Assembly (NCBI RefSeq): GCF_025141935.1 | Contig: NZ_CP081120.1 | Coordinates: 992,001 to 1,056,000, forward strand | Direction: 5' to 3' | DNA length: 64,000 nt | From: Sulfitobacter sp. S190 | Lineage (GTDB): Bacteria; Pseudomonadota; Alphaproteobacteria; Rhodobacterales; Rhodobacteraceae | Translations under genes and position numbers: made by a program | The notes under the pieces: generated by a model | What the model was told of the DNA's origin: nothing | The model's database searches: none | What the model saw: only the letters and a program-made list of their open reading frames with translations | Shown here: in pieces, positions 9,616-18,018 of the stretch | Layout: the number at the start of each line of letters is the position of its first letter | How positions within the stretch are numbered: the stretch's first letter is position 1

Positions 9616-10281
9616 TCAACTCCGGGGCATGGGCAGGGCGATAGGTGTCGGCCCCGTCAGGATGGCCTGCGCGTCGGGCTGCATCAAGTCCGACAGAACG
9701 GGGGTGTGGCTGTAAAGCCCGCCTGTATAGGTTCCGTAGGCGGGCATGATGATCCGGTCACCGTCCACCAGAAATGCGGCGCGTGTGATGGTGCGCCCGC
9801 GTGCCGGGATACTGGCCTTGGGGTGATAGTGACCCGAAATTTCACCGCGCGCGCCTTTCTGGGCGATGTGGCGAAACACCAGCGGGGCTAGGGGCAATTC
9901 GGCCAGATGGGTCCCGCCGAATTCGACCGGACCGGGGTCGTGGTTGCCTTCGATCCAAATCCAGCGCCGGCCGGCCTGCAATCGGGTGATCCAGTCGCGT
10001 TCGCTTTGCGGCAGGGCATGGGCGGCGAGCAGATCATCAAAGCTGTCGCCCAGACATACCACCGTGCGCGCGTTCGTCTGCGCGAGATCCGATGCGAGAC
10101 GGTTCAGGGTATCGCGGGTGTCATAGGGGGGCAGGGTGGCCCCGCCGCGCCGGGCCATCCGTTCGGATTTACCCAGATGCAGGTCACTGACCACCAACAG
10201 CCCGTGATCCGGCCACCACAGGGCACCGGTACCAAGGGCGCGCAGACGTGCGCCCGCGAAATTGAAATCATGGCCTTTCAT
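9616..10281 (-). CDS. pdeM: Ligase-associated metallophosphoesterase PdeM
   Basis: A calcineurin-like phosphoesterase of the ligase-associated DNA damage response group. The 221-residue product has the metal motifs in order: DLH at residues 33-35, GDSFDD near 79-83, GNHD at 112-115 and GHYH at 150-153. In other bacteria pdeM lies beside an ATP-dependent DNA ligase, an Lhr-type helicase and an exonuclease. Here the helicase is immediately upstream (72 bp) but no ligase is present in the window. The ATG at 10281 was preferred over the longer frame to 10335, which reads back toward the helicase end. Confidence 0.88.
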   Translation of the reverse strand: MKGHDFNFAGARLRALGTGALWWPDHGLLVVSDLHLGKSERMARRGGATLPPYDTRDTLNRLASDLAQTNARTVVCLGDSFDDLLAAHALPQSERDWITRLQAGRRWIWIEGNHDPGPVEFGGTHLAELPLAPLVFRHIAQKGARGEISGHYHPKASIPARGRTITRAAFLVDGDRIIMPAYGTYTGGLYSHTPVLSDLMQPDAQAILTGPTPIALPMPRS

Positions 10282-10353
10282 TGCCCCTAGATGGAACAGA
10301 ATAGGAACGGCTGCAAGGCCTCGGCGACAGGTCAACCCCGAGTTCTGGCGGTG

Positions 10354-12807
10354 TCAGAAGCCGACGCGCCATTTGGGTTTGTTCGACGGGGGCGGTTTTA
10401 TCTGTGCCAGACCGGATTGCTCCATCACGCGGGCGGCTTCCTCGGCGAGCAGCCGCTCTTCGGCGTCACCTTTCACGGGCACGCGCCCGGCCTCCAGAAA
10501 CAGGGGCGCGGAGAGCGGGGTGATGCGGTCCAGAACCAGATGATCGATCCGGCCTTTGGTCCGTTCGAACATCTCTTCGATGCGGCCAAAGTCGACCAGA
10601 CCGCGCAGCGCTTCCTCGCGCGTTATTTCGAGCATCAGGTGATCAGGATCATAGCGCAAAAGCGTGTCATAAAGAATGTCGGAGCTGAAGGTAGCCTGCC
10701 GCCCCGACTTGCGCGCAGAGGGTGTGTTGCGTTCGATCAGCCCCGCGATGTTGGCCGAGGCGCGGAAGGTGCGCTTCATTACGGCATTGCCTGCGAGCCA
10801 CGTCTCCAGCCCGTCCATCAACGCTGCGGGATCCAGCAGGGCATCGGCGTCGGTGACCTGATCGAGCCCCCAGATCAGGGTGGCGTAATCGGTGGCGACA
10901 AACCCCATCGGGCTATGGCCCAGTTCTTCCATCCGTTTGCTGAGCAGCAGACCCAGCGTTTGCTGCCCGTTGCGCCCCGCGAACCCGTAGACGACCGTCT
11001 GCTCCCGCCCGTCGTGCGGAAAGCTTTCGATCAACAAGCGGCCCGGTTGGGGCAGCTGGCTGAATGCGCGCTGCATGCCCAGCCATTCGGCGGTATGATC
11101 GGGCAGCTCGGGCCAGCTTGGTTGAGTGAACATGCGTTGGACACGCGCCGACAATTGGGTCGATGTCGCGAATTTCGTGCCGCCGAACGTCGCGATCTTC
11201 GGCTTCTTGGCGGCATCGCGGCTGACTTCCACGGTCATTTCGCGCAGGCCTTCGTATTTCACGATCTGCCCGCCGATGAGAAAGGTGTCGCCCTTGGTCA
11301 ATGTCGCGGCAAAGCCCTCTTCGATCTCGCCCAGGGGTTTGCCGCCCCGGTTGCGTTTCATCCGTACCTTGAGCGTATCGGTGTCCTGTATCGTGCCGAT
11401 ATTCATGCGGATACGCTGTGCCGCGCGTGGGTCGCGCAGCTGCCACAGACCGTCGGGGCGTTGGACCAGCCGCTGCCAGCGGTCGTAGGCCTGCAGCGCG
11501 TATCCTCCCGTGGCGCAGAAATCCAGACAGGCGTCGAACTGTGCGCAGGTCAGCGCGCTGTAGGCACCGGCGGTACGGATTTCGTCAAAGAGCCGCTTTT
11601 CGTCAAAGGGGCCAGCGCAGGCCGTGATCAGAATATGCTGGCACAAGACATCCCGCGGGCCTGCGCCGCGCGGGTCACCGTCAAGCTCGCCCACAAGCAC
11701 CGCCTCCAGCGCCGCCACGCATTCGACGACCTCGAACCGGTTGGCAGGGACAAGAAGCGCCTTTGACGGCGCGTTGTACCGGTGGTTGGCCCGGCCGATC
11801 CGCTGCACCAGACGCTTGACGTTCTTGGGTGCGCCGATCTGGATGACCAGATCGACATCCCCCCAGTCAATGCCCAGATCAAGGCTGCCGGTGCAGACGA
11901 TGGCCCGCAGTTCGCCGCGCACCATCGCGCCCTCGACCCGCTCGCGCTGCACCTTGTCGAGCGATCCGTGATGGATGCCGATGGGCAAGCTGTCCTCATT
12001 GGCGAGCCACAGATTGTGAAAGAAGATTTCGGCCTGTGCGCGGGTGTTGTGAAAGATCAGCGTGGTGTTGTGCGCTTTGACCTGTTCCAGCACAGCCGGA
12101 ATGGAATAGGCCGCCCCGCCACCGGCCCAGGGTGGTGCTTCCTGCGTGCGCAACATCTGGATATCGGGTGCGGGCCCCGGATCGGCCAAAAGGATTTCGC
12201 AAGGGTCGGGATGGCACGCCATGAGATGCGCGATGGCCTTCGGGTCCTCGACAGTCGCCGACAGACCCACCCGTTTGAGATCCGGGCAAATGGTCTGCAA
12301 ACGTGCCAGCGCCAGCATCATCTGGTCGCCCCGTTTGCTTTCGGCGAGGGCATGGATTTCGTCGATGACCACCCGTTTGAGCCCCTTGAACATGCGCGGT
12401 GCGTCTTCGTAGGACACAAGCAAGGCGAGGCTCTCGGGGGTTGTGAGAAAGATATGTGGCGGATCGGCGCGCTGTCGTTTGCGCCGTGTCGTAGTGGTGT
12501 CGCCGGTGCGTTCCTCGATGCGGATTGGCAGCTTCATTTCCTCGACAGGGGTCGTCAGGTTGCGTTTGATATCCGCGGCAAGCGCCTTTAGAGGCGAGAT
12601 GTAGAGCGTATGCATCCCGTCGTGATCGCCGGTCGCCAGATCAATCAGGGTGGGCAGGAAGCCCGACAGGGTTTTGCCGCCGCCGGTGGGCGCGATCAGC
12701 AGCAGCGACGGGGCGTCCGCGCGGTCCAGCATCTCTTGCTGATGCGGATGGATCGACCAACCCTTGGTCGCAAACCAGTTCTCGAATTTTGGTGGAAGTG
12801 CGCGCAT
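10354..12807 (-). CDS. Ligase-associated DExH helicase, Lhr family
   Basis: A superfamily 2 3'-5' DNA helicase, probably in DNA repair together with PdeM. The 817-residue product (ATG 12807) shows motif I APTGGGKT at 39-46, motif Ia YISPLKALA near 69-77, motif II DEIH at 149-152, motif III LSATVEDP, and motif VI QRIGRANHR in the second RecA domain. An Lhr-type winged-helix and C-terminal region follows. The frame is open a further 82 codons upstream, but that text has no helicase likeness and overlaps the gene before it. The standalone length near 820 residues is that of the ligase-associated subgroup rather than long Lhr. Confidence 0.9.
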   Translation of the reverse strand: MRALPPKFENWFATKGWSIHPHQQEMLDRADAPSLLLIAPTGGGKTLSGFLPTLIDLATGDHDGMHTLYISPLKALAADIKRNLTTPVEEMKLPIRIEERTGDTTTTRRKRQRADPPHIFLTTPESLALLVSYEDAPRMFKGLKRVVIDEIHALAESKRGDQMMLALARLQTICPDLKRVGLSATVEDPKAIAHLMACHPDPCEILLADPGPAPDIQMLRTQEAPPWAGGGAAYSIPAVLEQVKAHNTTLIFHNTRAQAEIFFHNLWLANEDSLPIGIHHGSLDKVQRERVEGAMVRGELRAIVCTGSLDLGIDWGDVDLVIQIGAPKNVKRLVQRIGRANHRYNAPSKALLVPANRFEVVECVAALEAVLVGELDGDPRGAGPRDVLCQHILITACAGPFDEKRLFDEIRTAGAYSALTCAQFDACLDFCATGGYALQAYDRWQRLVQRPDGLWQLRDPRAAQRIRMNIGTIQDTDTLKVRMKRNRGGKPLGEIEEGFAATLTKGDTFLIGGQIVKYEGLREMTVEVSRDAAKKPKIATFGGTKFATSTQLSARVQRMFTQPSWPELPDHTAEWLGMQRAFSQLPQPGRLLIESFPHDGREQTVVYGFAGRNGQQTLGLLLSKRMEELGHSPMGFVATDYATLIWGLDQVTDADALLDPAALMDGLETWLAGNAVMKRTFRASANIAGLIERNTPSARKSGRQATFSSDILYDTLLRYDPDHLMLEITREEALRGLVDFGRIEEMFERTKGRIDHLVLDRITPLSAPLFLEAGRVPVKGDAEERLLAEEAARVMEQSGLAQIKPPPSNKPKWRVGF

Positions 12808-12847
12808 GCCCGCAAGATAGTGTGAGCGCCGCGCGGTGCCAGTGCCC

Positions 12848-13645
12848 CTAGCGCGGGCGGGGTGTGAGTTTCGCGATTTGTGCGCGCAGCAGATCGGGCA
12901 GGGCGGTATCGGCCCCGTCAGGGGCCGCATCCAGCGCGCTTGCCAGATCTTTGACGAGGATCCCGATAGAATTGTCCGCTGCGTGTCCGTCGCGGGCAAA
13001 TTCGATAGTGTCAAAGCCTGAAGCGAGCCAGTTCTGCCCCGAAGAGGTTTCAATCAGATCAAGCAGTTTGCGTTCATCGAGGCCCGCCGCATCCGCCCAG
13101 TCGAGCACCAGTCGCGTCATGGCTGTATGCGAGGCGGCAAGCATGTTGTTGAGCACCTTGGCCTGCATACCCGCGCCATAGGGGCCCATACGGTGGAAGT
13201 GCGCCCCCATTGCCGACAGGAACGGTTGCACCGCGTCCAGCTCGGCGCGGTCGCCGCCCAGCATGAAGCTGAGTGTTCCCCGTTCGGCGGCGACCTGTGC
13301 GCCGGACATGGGGGCGTCAATCAGGGTGATATGGGACGGCACCCGTGCCCGCAGGCCAAGCACGTACCGCGGCGACAGTGTTGACGAGATGATGATCCGC
13401 TTGAGCCCGGGGATCGCGGTGAAGTTCTGTTGGTCAAACAGGACAGCATCGGTTTCGTTCCCGTCGCGCACGACAGTAATCAGCGTATCGAGATCTTCGG
13501 CAAAGCTCGCGATGTCGTCGGTGATGTAGACGGGTTCGAGCGGGCGTATGTCATAGCCGCGGGCGGGCAGACCGGCGCGGCGCAGTGCAGCAAGCATGGG
13601 TGCGCCCATCCGGCCACAGCCCGCAACACCGATCCTGCACTTCAT
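12848..13645 (-). CDS. NAD(P)-dependent 3-hydroxyisobutyrate dehydrogenase-like oxidoreductase
   Basis: A beta-hydroxyacid dehydrogenase family enzyme of 265 residues, somewhat short for the family (about 290). The N-terminal Rossmann motif is GVAGCGRMGAPM (residues 6-17). The substrate-binding strand is DAPMSGAQVAAERGTLSFML, and the catalytic Lys region is GAGMQAKVLNNML near residue 160. The last segment (DNSIGILVKDLASAL) matches the family helix. It could act on 3-hydroxyisobutyrate, tartronate semialdehyde or a related acid; the sequence does not decide. It starts 4 bp after the pilus-linked ATPase stop, so it may share that transcript. Confidence 0.82.
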   Translation of the reverse strand: MKCRIGVAGCGRMGAPMLAALRRAGLPARGYDIRPLEPVYITDDIASFAEDLDTLITVVRDGNETDAVLFDQQNFTAIPGLKRIIISSTLSPRYVLGLRARVPSHITLIDAPMSGAQVAAERGTLSFMLGGDRAELDAVQPFLSAMGAHFHRMGPYGAGMQAKVLNNMLAASHTAMTRLVLDWADAAGLDERKLLDLIETSSGQNWLASGFDTIEFARDGHAADNSIGILVKDLASALDAAPDGADTALPDLLRAQIAKLTPRPR

Positions 13646-13649
13646 GCGG

Positions 13650-14957
13650 CTACTTCACGATGTGTTCGTCTTTGACGAACATGTTGGCCCAGGCGCGGTC
13701 GATCAGGTCCGGCGACATCTGGTAGGGGATGCCCTCGAAGTCGCAGATGGCGATCATCTGGTCGATCAGGAAAATCGGCTGGTAATTGGCGTATACATTG
13801 TCGATCGTCGGGTATTTGCTTTTCAGCAAATGCACCAGCGTCGCCTCGTCCAACGGCATTTTGCGTTTCTTTGCCACCATCGCGAAAATCTTGAGGAAGT
13901 TGGCCTGATCGGGGCCGTCGATCTTGATCTTGAAGAAGATACGGCGCAGGGCGGCGGTGTCGAAAATCTCGTTCGGGTGGAAGTTGGTCGAAAAGATCAC
14001 GAGCGTATCGAATGGCACCTCGAATTTTTCGCCCGATTGCAGGGCAAGGATGTCTTTGCTTTCCTCAAGCGGAACGATCCAGCGGTTCACGATGCTTTGG
14101 GGCGGTTCTTTTTGGCGGCCAAGGTCATCCACGATGAAGATGCCGCCGGTGGATTTCAGCTGCAACGGAGCCTGGTACGTCCGCGCGGTCGGGTTGTAGA
14201 CGAGATCAAGCATGTCCAGAGACAGCTCACCCCCGGTGATGACCGTGGGCCGTTCACAGCAGACATACCGCTGGTCGAAGCGGGTCACGCGGCGCAGCGA
14301 ATGGGGGTCCTGCACGGCCTCTTCGGTGGCGTTATGCACAATCGGGTCATAGACGGTGATGACCTGAGACGCGTATTCGATTGCGTAGGGGACATAGACC
14401 TGATCGCCAAGCGCGTCGCGTATACCGTTGGAGATACTGGACTTCCCGTTTCCGGGCGGGCCGTACATGAGGATCGACCGGCCGGCGGAGACCGCAGGGC
14501 CGAGGTGATCGAGCAGGCTGTCCGGCAGGACCAGATGCCCCATCGCGCCGGTCAACTGGCCCCGTGTGACCTGCATGTTGCGCACCGACTGCCGCTTGAC
14601 CTGTTCGCGGTACACATCAAGAGGCACAGGCATCGGTCCGAAGTATTCCGACTGGGCCAGTGCATCCATCGCGCGGGCCTTGCCCCCGTCGGTCAGCTGG
14701 TACCCCATTTCGTTGCCGTTCTGGGCATTCAACGTCCCCGTCGCCTCGAGCAGGCGCTGGGTGCGGCACATGTCGACCAATTCCTGCGTCACCGGGATCG
14801 GCAGGCAGATCGCCTTGCTGAGTTCGCTGACCATTTCCACGTTCTTGCGGAAGATCGTTTTCAACAGGATGTCGCGCATCATGACGATGGGCAGCTTCAT
14901 GTCCTCGATCGTCTTGGGCGGCGGGGGGGCCATCACGGCATTGGTCGGGGCGTTCAT
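13650..14957 (-). CDS. AAA-type ATPase at the end of the Tad pilus locus
   Basis: A cytoplasmic ATPase of 435 residues. An N-terminal helical/winged-helix-like part (about 15-140) contains the strings CLPIPVTQELVDMCRTQ and MGYQLTDGGKARAMDAL. The AAA core follows, with Walker A GPPGNGKS at 166-173, Walker B IFIVDDL near 275, and a sensor-1-like VIFSTN. A C-terminal helical domain ends the protein. No membrane segment is seen. Conserved ATPases of this type occur beside tad genes in Rhodobacterales, but I know of no assigned role. Accessory pilus function is inferred from position only. It lies 62 bp after the prepilin peptidase. Confidence 0.8.
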   Translation of the reverse strand: MNAPTNAVMAPPPPKTIEDMKLPIVMMRDILLKTIFRKNVEMVSELSKAICLPIPVTQELVDMCRTQRLLEATGTLNAQNGNEMGYQLTDGGKARAMDALAQSEYFGPMPVPLDVYREQVKRQSVRNMQVTRGQLTGAMGHLVLPDSLLDHLGPAVSAGRSILMYGPPGNGKSSISNGIRDALGDQVYVPYAIEYASQVITVYDPIVHNATEEAVQDPHSLRRVTRFDQRYVCCERPTVITGGELSLDMLDLVYNPTARTYQAPLQLKSTGGIFIVDDLGRQKEPPQSIVNRWIVPLEESKDILALQSGEKFEVPFDTLVIFSTNFHPNEIFDTAALRRIFFKIKIDGPDQANFLKIFAMVAKKRKMPLDEATLVHLLKSKYPTIDNVYANYQPIFLIDQMIAICDFEGIPYQMSPDLIDRAWANMFVKDEHIVK

Positions 14958-15019
14958 GTTTTTTCCCTCTGCTCGGTTACGGGTTTGTCATGACCCATAG
15001 GGGATAAAAATGGCTTTAA

Positions 15020-15517
15020 TCAGGCACCGTGCACCAGACCAAGGCCAAGATAGATCGCAAGCGTCAGTCCCAGCGCGAGACCCATCGGGAACTTGGTATC
15101 CTGATGCCAACTTTCCCAGCCGGGGGCGAGCGCGCGCAACGGTGAGTGTTTCACCATGCGGTGGGTCACGATGGACGCCACAAGCACCACCATGAACAGG
15201 AACATCATCAGACGAAGGTCTCCCAACGCGACAAAAGGCGCCGCCGCGGCGAGAAATTTGCTGTCTCCCGCGCCCATGGCCCCCAGCGCGTTGAGGGCAA
15301 AGCCGATGACGAGCACCACCACGAGCCCGACAAGCCGCCACAGGTACACATCGAACGGCAGGACAATCAAGCCGATCACGACGAACACAGCCAGCAGTGC
15401 CAGATTGGCGTTGTTGGTGATCTTCATGCGCGACAAATCGGTATAGGCCACGTACAGGCAGATCGGCGCCACGAAGGGGAAGAACCACCACGCCTCTTTC
15501 ATCGTCAGGGAAAGCAT
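15020..15517 (-). CDS. cpaA: Tad prepilin peptidase (CpaA/TadV)
   Basis: A polytopic inner-membrane aspartic protease that cleaves the leader of Flp prepilins. The 165-residue product has about five hydrophobic segments and the two catalytic Asp motifs of the class: YTDLSRMKI with Asp27, and GAGDSK with Asp85 (the GxGD motif). It lacks the N-methylation domain of large PilD enzymes, as TadV-type enzymes do. It follows the TPR lipoprotein by 6 bp. A second ATG at 15502 (MKEAWW) is a possible shorter start. Confidence 0.92.
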   Translation of the reverse strand: MLSLTMKEAWWFFPFVAPICLYVAYTDLSRMKITNNANLALLAVFVVIGLIVLPFDVYLWRLVGLVVVLVIGFALNALGAMGAGDSKFLAAAAPFVALGDLRLMMFLFMVVLVASIVTHRMVKHSPLRALAPGWESWHQDTKFPMGLALGLTLAIYLGLGLVHGA

Positions 15518-15523
15518 GGCGCG

Positions 15524-16372
15524 TTACGCTTCGAGAGCCGACAGGGCGCGGGCCGCGGCTTCAAAGTGCTGCGGATGCGTATCGATGGCTTCGCGCAGCA
15601 GACCTTTGCCGGTTTCCACGTCTCCCTGCTTAATCGCGGACAGGGCAAGCGTGTGCAACAGCTGCGCACGCTCGGACTGGTCCATCGGCACGACCGGCAG
15701 AGTGTAGTTGCGCTGCGCACCGCGTGCGAGAACAAGGTTGTTCTTGGCGGTGAACAGATCAGGGTCCTGTGTCACGGCGCTGATGAACAGGCGCTCGGCA
15801 TCCTGATAGTCGCCACGCGTCAGCTTGGAATAGCCCCAGTTGTTGAGAACGGGGGCGGGCTGTGTGGTCAGGCCAACCGCGATTTCATAAAAGCTGTCGG
15901 ATTTCTTCCACTGTTTCTTGCTGTCCGCAACAATGGCCTCGAGCCTGTAGCGTTTGAATGTCTCGTGGGTCGGCGGGATCGCGTTGAGCGTCTGTTCTGC
16001 CTTGTCCCAATTGCCCGCGCGGATCAGCGCATCGGCCAGATTGACGCGGTCGGTGTTGGTGGCATCGGGCAGGGCAACGGTCTTGGTCCATGCAGCTGCC
16101 GCTTCGTCGAAACGGCGTGCACGGATCAGCGAAAGTCCAAGCCCGCGATGGTGTTCGATGTTCTTGGGCGATTCCGCGATGGTGCGCTGGAAATAGCTGA
16201 CGGCCTCATTCGGGTCGGCCACTGTCAGCATCACGTCGGAAAGGTTGCTTTCGTCGATCACATTGACGTCCTGAAAGGCACGTTCAACGGTTTCTGACCC
16301 GTCTTGCTCGCCACAGGCGGACAGAACGGAAGCGCCCGCGATCAGGGCGCTCAGGATAAACGGGTGGCGCAT
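15524..16372 (-). CDS. TPR lipoprotein, TadD-like (second copy)
   Basis: A predicted lipoprotein of 282 residues. The signal peptide ends in LSAC, so Cys20 would be lipidated. Several TPR units follow, visible as GLGLSLIRARRFDEAAAAW near 78-96, LADALIRAGNWDKAEQTL near 112-129, and NNWGYSKLTRGDYQDAERLF near 177-196. TadD-type TPR proteins support assembly of the Tad outer-membrane channel. It shares its first five residues (MRHPF) with the TPR lipoprotein just upstream, suggesting related genes. AAAGGA precedes the ATG. The exact role of two copies is unknown. Confidence 0.85.
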   Translation of the reverse strand: MRHPFILSALIAGASVLSACGEQDGSETVERAFQDVNVIDESNLSDVMLTVADPNEAVSYFQRTIAESPKNIEHHRGLGLSLIRARRFDEAAAAWTKTVALPDATNTDRVNLADALIRAGNWDKAEQTLNAIPPTHETFKRYRLEAIVADSKKQWKKSDSFYEIAVGLTTQPAPVLNNWGYSKLTRGDYQDAERLFISAVTQDPDLFTAKNNLVLARGAQRNYTLPVVPMDQSERAQLLHTLALSAIKQGDVETGKGLLREAIDTHPQHFEAAARALSALEA

Positions 16373-16411
16373 TTTTGCGTCCTTTTACTGCTACTGCCTC
16401 GGTCCAGGTGT

Positions 16412-17014
16412 CTACAGCGGTTCGCTGATCACGTAGTCAGCATTGCCGCGTCGCACCAATTTATAACCATCGTTATTGGCGACCGTTGTATCAGAAATTT
16501 CCGATTTTTCGAGTGCCAATCGCAGATTGTCCCGGATTGAGACACTTTCGCCATTATCAAGTGCAAAAGCCTTGCGGAATATCTGTGTCGCATCGGCATT
16601 TTTGCCACGCTCCATCAGGACCACACCCAGATTATTCCAGATTTCGGGGCTCTGGTCGTCCTTCTCGAGTGCACGGCGCAGCAGCGCTTCTGCCTGCCCC
16701 AAACGGCCCAGTCCGAGGTTCGCCGTCCCAAGCCCGGACAGTATTTCCGCATCCACCGCCCCGCGGTCGATGGCGGCGCGGTTGAAGGATCGGATCGCGA
16801 GTTCGTATTGCCCAGCCGCAACAAGACGGTGACCCGTCTCGAGATTGTCGGCCCCTTCGGCGCGCAGATCGACACCCGGCGCATCGAGGCCCTGCGGCGT
16901 TTTTTCACCGAATAAAGACGCGCCAAGGCCGCCCGTATCGGAACAGGCGGCCAAAGAGACTGTCAGGGTCAGAACCAACGCAGCGTTTCCGCCGCGTCGG
17001 AAAGGATGTCGCAT
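16412..17014 (-). CDS. tadD: TPR lipoprotein TadD-like (first copy)
   Basis: A predicted outer-membrane or periplasmic lipoprotein of 200 residues. The signal peptide ends SLAAC, placing the lipidated Cys at residue 24. Three TPR-like helices pairs follow (AAGQYELAIRSFNRAAIDRG, LGTANLGLGRLGQAEALL, WNNLGVVLMERGKNADATQI). Its start codon overlaps the tadC stop by one base (TAATG), so translation is coupled to tadC. The role inferred from the Tad family is pilotin-like support of secretin assembly. Confidence 0.87.
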   Translation of the reverse strand: MRHPFRRGGNAALVLTLTVSLAACSDTGGLGASLFGEKTPQGLDAPGVDLRAEGADNLETGHRLVAAGQYELAIRSFNRAAIDRGAVDAEILSGLGTANLGLGRLGQAEALLRRALEKDDQSPEIWNNLGVVLMERGKNADATQIFRKAFALDNGESVSIRDNLRLALEKSEISDTTVANNDGYKLVRRGNADYVISEPL

Positions 17015-18006
17015 TATTGCCCCGGACCTCCCATTTCACCCAGTTTCGCGATGCCCATGGCCGAGGGTCCGACCAGAATGATCAGCAGCGGAGGCACCGT
17101 GAGCATCATTGTGGCAAGGGTCATCTTGGTTGGCAACTTGTTTGCGGCCTCTTCGGCGCGCATCACGCGTTTGTCCCGCATTTCGCCCGCGTAAACGCGC
17201 AGGGCGTCCGATATGGAGGTACCGAATGCCGCCGATTGCACCAGCACGGTGACGAAGGACGATACATCCTGCACGCCGCACCTCGTGCCCATGTCGTTGA
17301 GAACGGAAACCTTGTCCTTGCCGGCCTTCATCTCGTAGGCGACGACCTCGAATTCCTCTGACAGGGCCTGATAGGAAGCGCGCAATTCCGCGGCCACCCG
17401 GACGATACACTGGTCGAGCGACTGGCCCGCCTCGACACAGACAAGCATCATGTCGAGCGCGTCGGGAAAGCCTGCTTCGATCTCTTCCTTTCGGGCCCCG
17501 ATGCGGCGGGTGATCCAGTACTTGGGCAGGAAGTATCCCGCGCCGCCCGGACCAATGGTCCACATCATCGTCTTGGTCGTGCTCAGCGTGTCTTCGGGTA
17601 CCATGAAATTGGTGTAGAACAGACCGATGCCCAACCCGACGATGCCAAGCGCCATCTGCGCGAAGTAGAAAATGCGCACCGCATCGCGGGACTGATACCC
17701 CGCCTGACGCAGCTCGAGCTGTTTCTGGCTCAGTTCCGCAACATCCTTGGGTTCGAGGAAGGTCGCAAATTTTTCGAGCTGTTCGTTGTGGCTCTTCTGG
17801 CGCAGCTGTTTCGTGGTGGCCTCGCCGGCATTGGACGGGGCGCGGGCCGTGCGTTTAAGCTTGTCCAGCGGATCCTCGGGCTGGCGCATCATCATCACGA
17901 CGGTCACGGCGACAAGCATCAGGCCAAGAACGCCAAGGATGATGATCAACCCGAGCGGGCCGAGCACGCTGGAGACGCTGGCGTTGAGGGTTTCAAAAAG
18001 GGTCAT
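17014..18006 (-). CDS. tadC: Tad inner-membrane platform protein TadC
   Basis: Type II secretion F-family integral membrane protein of 330 residues, one half of the Tad assembly platform. An N-terminal transmembrane segment lies near 18-40. A cytoplasmic stretch follows (DPLDKLKRTARAPSNAGEAT), then the T2SSF domain with GFPDALDMMLVCVEAGQSLD near 183-202, and C-terminal membrane segments ending in LTVPPLLIILVGPSAM. With TadB it sits above the CpaF motor. It starts 12 bp after the tadB stop. Confidence 0.94.
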   Translation of the reverse strand: MTLFETLNASVSSVLGPLGLIIILGVLGLMLVAVTVVMMMRQPEDPLDKLKRTARAPSNAGEATTKQLRQKSHNEQLEKFATFLEPKDVAELSQKQLELRQAGYQSRDAVRIFYFAQMALGIVGLGIGLFYTNFMVPEDTLSTTKTMMWTIGPGGAGYFLPKYWITRRIGARKEEIEAGFPDALDMMLVCVEAGQSLDQCIVRVAAELRASYQALSEEFEVVAYEMKAGKDKVSVLNDMGTRCGVQDVSSFVTVLVQSAAFGTSISDALRVYAGEMRDKRVMRAEEAANKLPTKMTLATMMLTVPPLLIILVGPSAMGIAKLGEMGGPGQ

Positions 18007-18018
18007 TGTTTCCGTCCC

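Noticed and set aside
13596..14993. 465-codon plus-strand frame antisense to the AAA ATPase
   Set aside because: The minus-strand ATPase has Walker motifs; the plus frame has none.
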